From Deltaproteobacteria bacterium (GTDB lineage: Bacteria; Desulfobacterota; Desulfobacteria; Desulfobacterales; SURF-7), in assembly GCA_019307665.1 (NCBI GenBank), contig JAFDJC010000082.1, forward strand, positions 1 through 11,594: a stretch of 11,594 bases of DNA. Direction: 5' to 3'. The notes under the pieces are model-generated. The model ran no database searches, was not told where the DNA came from, and saw only the letters and a program-made list of their open reading frames with translations. Numbering within the stretch: the first letter of the stretch is position 1; each line of letters starts with the position of its first letter. The translations under genes were made by a program, and so were the position numbers. Shown piece by piece: positions 1 through 6,097 of the stretch.

Positions 1-180
1 GATGGAAACAAGAATAAAGGCAAACTTTTTCAAATTATGACACTCCGATAATAAAAAGGCCGAAGTTTCGATTGTTTCACTACGATTTGTTTATAAATCT
101 GTCAATTTGATATGTATGCATAATTAACACAGGTTGACAGTCATGGCAAGTGAGCTTTCTGTGCAGTGGTTACGCTCATT

Positions 181-248
181 TTGTTACGTTAAATATAGCT
201 TATGATGTATAATTTATTGTTGACATCCACTTTATATTGTGGTTTAAA
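181..248 (+). promoter_or_regulatory. Candidate sigma-70 promoters for the 373 gene
   Basis: Two overlapping candidates are visible. The first has a perfect -35 TTGACA at 220-225 and, after 17 bases, a weak -10 TTTAAA at 243-248. The second has a perfect -10 TATAAT at 208-213 but only a poor -35 (TTACGT at 184-189, spacing 18). Both read toward the PstS-like gene. These are consensus matches judged by eye, and AT-rich DNA produces such matches by chance. Confidence 0.35.
227..242. promoter_or_regulatory. Palindrome CCAC-N8-GTGG inside candidate promoter
   Basis: CCAC at 227-230 and GTGG at 239-242 form a hyphenated palindrome with an AT-rich 8-bp centre. It lies exactly between the TTGACA and TTTAAA boxes, where a dimeric repressor would block polymerase. 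The arms are only 4 bp, so this is a weak operator suggestion. Confidence 0.2.
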
Positions 249-372
249 AAAAAAGCATTTTAGTTTTCGAGAGTAGGTTACCGGTCATTAGAGACGAATA
301 TTTCGGAGAGACAAATATTACGTCAACTGTTCCAGAATGGACATCAATTAACCAAAAATAAGGAGAGATGGT

Positions 373-813
373 ATGAATCGAAACCTGACAGTCGGATTGG
401 TAATTGCGGCGATTGCGGGACTGCTTTTTTCGTTTCCTAGTTCAGGGTCTGCCGGTGACGTATTGATAATTTCGAATAAAAGTGTATCGGCAGATTCGCT
501 GACCAACGATGACGTTAAAAAAATATTTATCGGTAAAAAGACAAGATGGGATGACAACAAAAAGATCAGTTTTGTTCTCATGGACAGTAATGGAGTTCAC
601 AAAGATTTCCTTCGCGAATATGTTAAACGAACTCCGGCGCAGTACCGGCGGTTTTGGAAAAAGCAGGTTTTTACGGGAAAAGGCAGGCGGCCTATATCTT
701 TTAAAGTAGAGAAAGATATGATTGAATATGTGGCAAACACATCAGGTGCTATCGGTTATATTTCAGCAAGTGCAGCGACCGATGGCGTAAAAGTGCTTTC
801 GATCAACTTTTAA
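373..813 (+). CDS. Short PstS-like periplasmic substrate-binding protein
   Basis: This 146-residue protein is exported and resembles the small 'phosphate ABC transporter substrate-binding' (PBP-like) proteins. Residues 1-27 form a signal peptide: basic start, hydrophobic core, and a probable cut after SGSA. The mature part shows the family phrase IFIGKKTRWDD (51-61), then FWKKQVFTGKGRRP (94-107) and GAIGYIS (125-131), which matches the 'G-x-IGY' segment of PstS-type domains. Full PstS is about twice as long, so only one lobe is present, and no permease or ATPase genes follow. A strong Shine-Dalgarno AGGAG (361-365) lies 7 nt before the ATG. The gene precedes a porin in the same direction, so it may bind a small anion or ligand that the porin admits, or act as an accessory or sensory protein. 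The ligand cannot be read from the sequence. Confidence 0.85.
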   Translation: MNRNLTVGLVIAAIAGLLFSFPSSGSAGDVLIISNKSVSADSLTNDDVKKIFIGKKTRWDDNKKISFVLMDSNGVHKDFLREYVKRTPAQYRRFWKKQVFTGKGRRPISFKVEKDMIEYVANTSGAIGYISASAATDGVKVLSINF

Positions 814-829
814 CAAGGGTGAATTGTAA

Positions 830-946
830 ATGATGTTGATTTTGAATGTTTACCAGTTTGCAGCAAATTCTCCCGGATATCCGATTACTCATGCAAATTT
901 GATGTCCCGGGTTTTAAAAGATAAAATTTTGGAGGCCTTGCAATGA
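830..946 (+). CDS. Candidate 38-residue small ORF overlapping porin start
   Basis: An ATG at 830 opens a 38-codon frame beginning MMLILNVYQF and ending ILEALQ. Its TGA (944-946) overlaps the porin ATG as ATGA. A purine-rich AGGGTG (817-822) is correctly spaced before it. The porin Shine-Dalgarno lies inside its last codons, as in translationally coupled genes. I recognise no family. It has a short hydrophobic start but no clear membrane segment. It could be a real small protein, a leader peptide controlling the porin, or a chance frame in a 129-bp gap. The arrangement is suggestive, but the length gives no statistical weight. Confidence 0.3.
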   Translation: MMLILNVYQFAANSPGYPITHANLMSRVLKDKILEALQ

Positions 947-2568
947 AGAAAAAAATTATTTTTCTAATATCGTTTTTACTGTTTGTTTCATACAGTACAG
1001 GTAGCCTGGCGATGGAATTTGACATGTTGGATAATGTCGATATACACGGTTTTATTTCGCAGGGGTATCTAAAGAGCAATTATAACAACTTTTTTGCCAA
1101 TACAGAAGACGGGACTACCCAGTTTAATGAAGTGGGGATAAACTTTTCAACCGATATCACGGAACGACTCCGAATAGGTGTCCAGTTTTTTGCCCGTGAT
1201 ATGGGAACAATAGGCAACAATGAAATAATTTTGGACTGGGCGGTCGCAGATTACAGGTTTAAAGACTGGTTAGGACTTCGTGCCGGCAACATGAAATTGG
1301 TAAATGGACTCTATAATGAAACCAGAGATATTGATATGATCCGTACCAACATCTTTCTTCCACAGAGTGTTTATAATGAAGCTTGGCGGGAATCTTCAAC
1401 CCTTATTCAGGGCATAGGTGTTTATGGTGAGGTTCCGATTGGGCCGGCCGGCAGTCTGTCCTATGATGGCCAGTACGGAACCATATCCATAGCTCCGGAT
1501 AAAGGTGCGGCACGGCTGGCCGAAGACCAGTGGCCCCTGGCGGTAGTGGATATCTCGCCCTTATTGGCTGCCGCTGATCCGGCAATTGTAGCTGCAGCTT
1601 TTGGTTCAATGTCTGCTGCGATTGGTACTGGAGAAATTACGCTTGATGAATTCACCACAGCGCAGGAACAGGCGCAAGCTCTGGCCGGTCAGAATGAGAT
1701 TAATTTGATTAGTGTGGACACAGATGAAATAAATGTTGAACAGGCATATTCAGGCAAGGTCCATTGGAATACGCCTGTTGAAGGATTGATAATAGGTGCT
1801 TCAACATTGGGGTATACTTTTGACGCTCAAATGGACTCATCCCTTGCCAGCAGCGCAATGCAAACAATAGCCGCATACCAGGGGCTTTCCGGAATGCTGC
1901 AAGATTATGGCGATAATGGCAATGTCGATAGTGCCGCGGACCATGTTGAGCTTTTCAACAAGGCGGATGGCCTTGAGGGCTTTGCAGATTATGGAATCCA
2001 CTTTCCCATTTACCCCACAACATTCAAAACAGATGCGAAAACATACGTAGCATCCATGGAGTATACATGGAGAAGTCTTGTCCTGGCTGCAGAATATATG
2101 AGAACCGACTGGCAGATAAAATTCCAGAATGACCTGTTTAAGGACCCTGTAATAAATGCTCTTTTGGAAAATGCCAGTGACTATTCAACCATGGATGCTG
2201 CAGGAAATATGAACATACCCGATTTTACCTCAATGGGATGGTATGTGAGCAGTGCATACAGGTTTACATACTGGTTTGAGCTTGGAGCGTATTACTCCGA
2301 ATATTATCCTGATGAAGACGACAAAAACGGAAAAATTCGTGTGGACAGTAAGAAGCTCGACAATGAGTACCATCGCGGCTGGCTGAAAGATACCTGCATG
2401 ACCATGCGCTTTGATATCAATGAAAATTGGGTGGCAAAGCTTGAAGGGCATTCAATGGACGGTGCAGCTATACTCCTTGGAGCTGATAACCCCATGCCGA
2501 CAGACGGCTCTGAACGGTATGACAAATACTGGATGCTTTATGCAGCAAAGCTGACATACAGCTTCTAG
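943..2568 (+). CDS. Outer-membrane porin-like beta-barrel protein
   Basis: This 541-residue protein has a signal peptide (1-23, KKK start, hydrophobic core, cut after SLA). The rest is typical of an outer-membrane barrel: alternating aromatic/polar strands such as VGINFSTDITERLRIGVQFF (64-83), many Tyr/Trp girdle residues, and a C-terminal AAKLTYSF ending in Phe, the signal recognised by the BAM complex. It probably forms a diffusion channel for small solutes. The mid-region (about 185-250) is Ala-rich and not strand-like (for example LLAAADPAIVAAAFG), and is probably a long loop or plug insert. GGAG (931-934) is the Shine-Dalgarno. The gene follows the PstS-like gene by 129 bp and is likely in the same operon. 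Substrate specificity cannot be deduced. I place it in the 'porin' class of Desulfobacterota and related proteobacteria, not in a named porin family. Confidence 0.85.
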   Translation: MKKKIIFLISFLLFVSYSTGSLAMEFDMLDNVDIHGFISQGYLKSNYNNFFANTEDGTTQFNEVGINFSTDITERLRIGVQFFARDMGTIGNNEIILDWAVADYRFKDWLGLRAGNMKLVNGLYNETRDIDMIRTNIFLPQSVYNEAWRESSTLIQGIGVYGEVPIGPAGSLSYDGQYGTISIAPDKGAARLAEDQWPLAVVDISPLLAAADPAIVAAAFGSMSAAIGTGEITLDEFTTAQEQAQALAGQNEINLISVDTDEINVEQAYSGKVHWNTPVEGLIIGASTLGYTFDAQMDSSLASSAMQTIAAYQGLSGMLQDYGDNGNVDSAADHVELFNKADGLEGFADYGIHFPIYPTTFKTDAKTYVASMEYTWRSLVLAAEYMRTDWQIKFQNDLFKDPVINALLENASDYSTMDAAGNMNIPDFTSMGWYVSSAYRFTYWFELGAYYSEYYPDEDDKNGKIRVDSKKLDNEYHRGWLKDTCMTMRFDINENWVAKLEGHSMDGAAILLGADNPMPTDGSERYDKYWMLYAAKLTYSF

Positions 2569-2580
2569 CGCTGTTTTATA

Positions 2581-2621
2581 ACTCACAACTCAAATAGATT
2601 CTGAATACGGAAGTTGTGAGT
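2581..2621. repeat. 10-bp perfect inverted repeat between convergent genes
   Basis: ACTCACAACT (2581-2590) is exactly reversed as AGTTGTGAGT (2612-2621), with a 21-base spacer. It lies just after the porin stop and covers the last codons of the DUF2971 gene on the opposite strand, so the right arm encodes part of that protein's C-terminus. It could act as a bidirectional transcription terminator, but neither side has the expected T-tract and the arms are not GC-rich. It could instead be the remains of a small mobile repeat. Confidence 0.6.
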
Positions 2622-3498
2622 AGTGAATTGTACATGATTTTAAAGCGTTGACCGACATAAAAAGTTCCAGTGAATTGTGTGACAGCTTTTTGTCAGGCGT
2701 TGGTCCGACAATAATTTTTTTAATTAAAGGTGTAGCATTCTTTTTGTCAGCCAACATGAATTCTAGATAGGGAACCAGCATTGATTCCCCGCCCCTGAAT
2801 CGTATGGATGAATTTGTGGGGAGTATTGGAACCGGCATGGAAAACAGCCGCCATTCTGATTTTTCAGAGCAGGATGGATGTTTAAACATTGCAGTCAGTT
2901 GAATCGTTTTTAGAGCAAACTCGTCGACTGTAGTATTGAGTGTCAGAAGCCATTCGGAAGCATTATTACTGTCAGTCTTTATTTTCTCGATTGACTCAGA
3001 CACCAGGGCATTTACAATTTTTTCCTGTTCAGCTTTATTATGGCTACACCCCACAAGTTTAAACCCCTGTCTTTTTGCGAGGTATGCAAGACGCTCAGTA
3101 TCAAAGCCGATGCTTAGTCCAATGCCGCCAGGGCAATAGTCCTGCCAACTGCTGCTCAGGTCGCTGTCCTGGGAGAATGAAATAATAAAAATATGAAATT
3201 GTTCCAAGGATGCCAGCCGTTTTATCAATCCATTAAGCAGCCTGATTTTTTTTCCTGGGACATCATCGGTATGGGCTTCTTTTTTTAAAAGACGCTTCAG
3301 GGATTGAATTTGACGCTTAATCTCTTCTCTGACCATTTCTATTGTGTATGAAAAAGAAATGTCATTTTTAATATATCTTATATTAGCGGCATAAAGGTAC
3401 CCGCTTTCAACTATTTTTGCAAAACACTTTGGTGATGTGTAATGATACAGAACCGGAGGCAGTATCGAATCAGAAAGAATTTTATCGAAAATGCTCAT
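2590..3498 (-). CDS. DUF2971 domain protein
   Basis: This 302-residue soluble protein has no signal peptide or membrane segment. The DUF2971 layout is visible: LYHYTS (17-22), ESGYLYAANIRYIKND (31-46), a central FIISFSQDSDLSSSWQDY (104-121) followed by GIGLSIGFD (125-133), then KHPSCSEKSEWRL (206-218) and KKIIVGP (260-266). The conserved His/Tyr, Arg-Tyr, Trp and Glu-Trp-Arg positions of the family are present. The biochemical function of DUF2971 is not established; members are scattered and often found in accessory regions. Residues 57-100 are a charged helical insertion rich in Lys. The ATG has only a weak AGAG before it. It is divergent from the DUF551 gene and convergent with the porin, 21 bases from the porin stop. 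Its last residues fall in the inverted repeat at 2581-2621. Confidence 0.8.
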   Translation of the reverse strand: MSIFDKILSDSILPPVLYHYTSPKCFAKIVESGYLYAANIRYIKNDISFSYTIEMVREEIKRQIQSLKRLLKKEAHTDDVPGKKIRLLNGLIKRLASLEQFHIFIISFSQDSDLSSSWQDYCPGGIGLSIGFDTERLAYLAKRQGFKLVGCSHNKAEQEKIVNALVSESIEKIKTDSNNASEWLLTLNTTVDEFALKTIQLTAMFKHPSCSEKSEWRLFSMPVPILPTNSSIRFRGGESMLVPYLEFMLADKKNATPLIKKIIVGPTPDKKLSHNSLELFMSVNALKSCTIHYSQLPYSESI

Positions 3499-3561
3499 GA
3501 CTCTGTTCTTTATCTTCTTTTTAAGTTAGATTCAAGTCTTTACATTCTTTTGTTTGTCTAT

Positions 3562-3596
3562 TAAACAACAACAAAAGGGTAAACAACAACAAAGGG
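3562..3596. repeat. Tandem 17-18 bp direct repeat in divergent promoter region
   Basis: TAAACAACAACAAAAGGG (3562-3579) is followed immediately by TAAACAACAACAAAGGG (3580-3596), identical except for one A. The TAAAC core appears a third time at 3599-3603, inside GTAA-ACG-TTAC (3598-3608). The spacing of about 18-19 bp is near two helical turns. It lies between the starts of the divergent DUF2971 and DUF551 genes, so it is a candidate shared operator. Replication slippage is the alternative. Confidence 0.7.
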
Positions 3597-3628
3597 CGTA
3601 AACGTTACAATAGTCACATGGAGAAAAA

Positions 3629-3892
3629 ATGTTTGAAAATGAGAATACCACGAAAAACGGAAATAATGGGCTTACCGATTATTTTATTATGGAATGGATC
3701 AATATTAACGATAAACTTCCATTGCCGGAAGAAAAAGTGATCGTGCATTTTAAGGGACAAGGGCATGGTTCTATAGAGGTAAAGTATCTGCCCAAAAAAA
3801 AGGCTGGTTTCCATTACGGCTGGTATCCTGGTGGAAGAGATATTCATAGTGCAATGCACTGGATGCCTTTGCCGCCTTTTCCTGAAAAGTAA
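3629..3892 (+). CDS. DUF551 family small protein
   Basis: This 87-residue soluble protein belongs to DUF551. After a Asn-rich, probably flexible N-terminus (1-21), the domain opens with EWININDKLPLPEEKVIVHF (22-41), matching the usual W-I-x-V-x-D-x-L-P-x-x-x-x-V-L-V start. It closes with HWMPLPPFP (77-85), the signature H/W-M-P-L-P-x-x-P end. The family is common in phages and prophages and in isolated chromosomal genes; its role is unknown. The start at 3629 is preferred over the internal ATG at residue 21 because GGAG (3620-3623) lies 5 nt before it and the internal one has no Shine-Dalgarno. No phage structural or integration gene is near. Confidence 0.75.
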   Translation: MFENENTTKNGNNGLTDYFIMEWININDKLPLPEEKVIVHFKGQGHGSIEVKYLPKKKAGFHYGWYPGGRDIHSAMHWMPLPPFPEK

Positions 3893-4017
3893 CACTTGTT
3901 TTTATCCATAGATTTTGATATTTTAACAAAAATTATAGTTTCATTACTTACTTATACAAAGCTGATCCTTAAATTCTAACCTTTCAATTTAAAGAAAAAA
4001 ATCAACAGGATTGGTGA

Positions 4018-5895
4018 ATGAAGCGTTCTTTCGGGATATCAGCAAAAATATGGCTTAGTCTGGGCATTCTTGTTTTAGGATACTTTGGATCGATGATGCT
4101 CGGTTTTTTTCTCGGTCGGCAGGCTGAGTTACGTCTTCATATAATATCGGAATGCCTTTTCCCCGCTGCCAAACAGAGTCAGTTCGCACTTGTTGCATTT
4201 AAAGAAGAAATTAAGTTTTTCGACGATGTTGTCGTTCTGGGTGAAGAATCTTTTATTTCATCTGCCAAGGAAAAAGGTAGGCTTGCGCACGATTTTTTGA
4301 TGAATATTATGGCCATAGATGGCTTAAGCGATCTTAAAAAAGAAAGGATTGAAAAAACAGTTCAAAAACTCAATGAATTTAATCGAATAGCAATTATTGT
4401 TTATTCTGACCTGAGCGAATATCTGGATGTTATGCAGGCAGACGAGGTTAAAGATGATAAAAAAAGCCTTAGGCAAAAAGCATTTTTACTTGCCGAACAG
4501 ACCAAAGTTATAAAAAAGGAATTGACCTCTTATGCCAGAGAATTTTCAGACGAACTTAAGGGGGAACTGGCCCAGATCATGGAAAATACGAGAAGGCAGA
4601 GGTACATAAACCTTGTTGTATTTTTTTTAGTCGTTATCGTCGCGCTCGGCCTTATTTCAATTATTATTTCACGATCCATAAGTCGTCCACTGCAAAAGAC
4701 CTTTATGCTTGAAAGCGCTGTAGAACAGTCAATTGATGGGATCGCAGTTTCGGAATTGAACGGCAATATCGGCTTTGCCAACCAGGCATGGGCGGAAATG
4801 CATGGTTATGGACCGGAGGAGATTTCCGGGATGAATATGGATAGCTTTCATACTGATGAACAACTTCGAAACGAATTAACCACTTTTAAAAAATTTATTG
4901 TTGCAAAAGGCGCGCATACCGGCTCTGTGGGGCATAAAAAGAAGGACGGAACAACATTTATTTCAATGATGACATCAACTGTTTTAAAAAGAAATGGGAA
5001 CAGCGATTTAAGCATAGTCAATATCGCAAGGGATATTACTGAAAATAAAAGGCAGGAAAAAGAGCTGAGAATGGCAAAAGAAAAAACTGAAGAGACAAAC
5101 ATCGCTTTACAGAAATCGCTTGAAATATTGAAACAAACTCAGGACCATCTGGTAGAATCTGAGAAAATGGTTTCTCTTGGCGGGCTTGTGGCAGGGGTTG
5201 CCCATGAGATTAACACGCCTCTTGGCGTGGGTTTGACAGCGTCTTCATTTCTTGCAGATAAAGCAAAAGAGTATGAAAAACTATTTTTATCAGGGGCATT
5301 GAAACGTTCCGATCTTGAAAAATTAATAAAAATTACTAAGGAAAGTTCAACAATCCTTCTTACAAACCTTGATCGTGCGGCAGAGCTTGTGAGAAGCTTT
5401 AAACAGGTTGCGGTGGATCAGTCTGAAGTGGAACATAGAACATTTAACTTAAAACAATATATGGATGATCTTCTAGTGAGCCTTCGCCCCAATTTCAGGC
5501 AAAATAGACACTCCGTTAATGTTCAATGTCCGGATGATCTCGAGGTTGATAGCTATCCGGGTGTTTTTTCGCAAGTGGTTACAAACCTCCTCATGAATTC
5601 CCTTCAACACGGGTTTGACAATATTGATGATGGGGAAATCTCCATTGATATCAATACGAATAAAAACAGCGGCGAATTGTGCATTGATTATCGTGATAAC
5701 GGCAAAGGAATGAGTAAAGAAGCAGAAAGAAAAGTGTTTGAGCCGTTTTTTACCACAAGGCGGGGTCAGGGTGGAACCGGTCTGGGAATGCATATTGTTT
5801 ACAACCTTGTAACGCAGGCACTCGGTGGCAAAATAGTCTGTAAAAGTTCTTTGGGAAAAGGCACTCTTTTTTCAATAAATGTGCCGTTAAAATAG
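4018..5895 (+). CDS. Membrane-bound PAS sensor histidine kinase
   Basis: This 625-residue inner-membrane sensor would autophosphorylate on His and pass the phosphate to a response regulator. Two membrane segments (about 11-33 and 197-218) bracket a helical, Lys/Glu-rich periplasmic region of some 165 residues. The following SRSISRPL looks like the beginning of a HAMP linker, but the HAMP appears cut short and runs straight into a PAS domain (about 229-345, ending IVNIARDITENKR). A coiled coil (346-385) leads to the dimerisation helix with phospho-acceptor His396 in HEINTPL. The ATPase has its N box at NLLMNSLQHG (523-532), G1 DNGKGM (560-565), F box FEPFFTT (574-580) and G2 GQGGTGLGM (583-591). 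AGGA (4007-4010) gives the start. No receiver domain or regulator gene is adjacent, so the partner is elsewhere. The signal is unknown. Confidence 0.92.
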   Translation: MKRSFGISAKIWLSLGILVLGYFGSMMLGFFLGRQAELRLHIISECLFPAAKQSQFALVAFKEEIKFFDDVVVLGEESFISSAKEKGRLAHDFLMNIMAIDGLSDLKKERIEKTVQKLNEFNRIAIIVYSDLSEYLDVMQADEVKDDKKSLRQKAFLLAEQTKVIKKELTSYAREFSDELKGELAQIMENTRRQRYINLVVFFLVVIVALGLISIIISRSISRPLQKTFMLESAVEQSIDGIAVSELNGNIGFANQAWAEMHGYGPEEISGMNMDSFHTDEQLRNELTTFKKFIVAKGAHTGSVGHKKKDGTTFISMMTSTVLKRNGNSDLSIVNIARDITENKRQEKELRMAKEKTEETNIALQKSLEILKQTQDHLVESEKMVSLGGLVAGVAHEINTPLGVGLTASSFLADKAKEYEKLFLSGALKRSDLEKLIKITKESSTILLTNLDRAAELVRSFKQVAVDQSEVEHRTFNLKQYMDDLLVSLRPNFRQNRHSVNVQCPDDLEVDSYPGVFSQVVTNLLMNSLQHGFDNIDDGEISIDINTNKNSGELCIDYRDNGKGMSKEAERKVFEPFFTTRRGQGGTGLGMHIVYNLVTQALGGKIVCKSSLGKGTLFSINVPLK

Positions 5896-5961
5896 CTGTC
5901 ATTTTCTTGATTTTTTCCTCTGCTGCAAGCTCGTTATTAAAATCCTCTCAAGTTATTATTG

Positions 5962-5990
5962 TTGACATTTTGATGCTCCTGAATTAACAA
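5962..5990 (+). promoter_or_regulatory. Weak candidate promoter for the sat-cysC operon
   Basis: A perfect -35 TTGACA (5962-5967) sits in the 202-bp gap before the sat-cysC gene, followed after 16-17 bases by TTAACA/TAACAA, a poor -10. The long gap after the kinase, together with this box, suggests that the downstream genes start their own transcript. No terminator hairpin is visible after the kinase. Confidence 0.25.
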
Positions 5991-6097
5991 GTGTATCTAT
6001 ATTTAATGAATAAAAAACAGATAGTTGCCAGCTGACTACGATAGTATTTAAAGGTATAGCTGTGTTGCGGCAATATCAATAACCAGGAGATTGTTTT

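Larger units (their letters stand above)
1..372. other. Long non-coding upstream region
   Basis: I see no supportable gene in these 372 bases. The first 48 bases are open in frame 1 and end in TAA at 49-51, which is too short to claim as the tail of a gene. The region is AT-rich. It contains a 7-bp inverted pair, CTGTCAA at 99-105 and TTGACAG at 134-140, around a TATGCATA palindrome (115-122). It also has a short hairpin-like CGAA-TAT-TTCG at 295-305, and the candidate promoters listed separately. If transcription starts just after position 220 or 255, the leader before the ATG at 373 would be over 100 nt. I recognise no known riboswitch fold in it. Confidence 0.6.

Noticed and set aside
1..51. 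Open frame at the left edge ending in TAA at 49-51
   Set aside because: Only 16 codons with no recognisable motif; cannot be told from chance in AT-rich DNA.
141..160. TGGCA followed by TTCTG, resembling a sigma-54 promoter
   Set aside because: The downstream element lacks the required GC doublet at the proper distance from GG.
143..205. 20-codon ATG frame upstream of the PstS-like gene
   Set aside because: No well-spaced Shine-Dalgarno (AGG only, 9 nt away), very short, no link to the downstream start.
820..836. Near-identical GTGAATTGTAAATGAT (820) and GTGAATTGTACATGAT (2623)
   Set aside because: Second copy is coding sequence of the DUF2971 gene on the other strand; no further similarity on either side, so likely coincidence.
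1403..1658. Minus-strand open frames opposite the porin
   Set aside because: Antisense to a clearly coding, family-typical porin stretch; translations are low-complexity with no domain.
5473..5793. 106-residue minus-strand open frame within the histidine kinase
   Set aside because: Lies opposite the conserved ATPase motifs of the kinase; no independent protein signature.
5905..5980. Minus-strand AGGAG plus ATG (5968) starting a frame in the kinase/sat-cysC gap
   Set aside because: Stops after six codons at TGA (5948-5950); the following open stretch is just antisense of the kinase 3' end.
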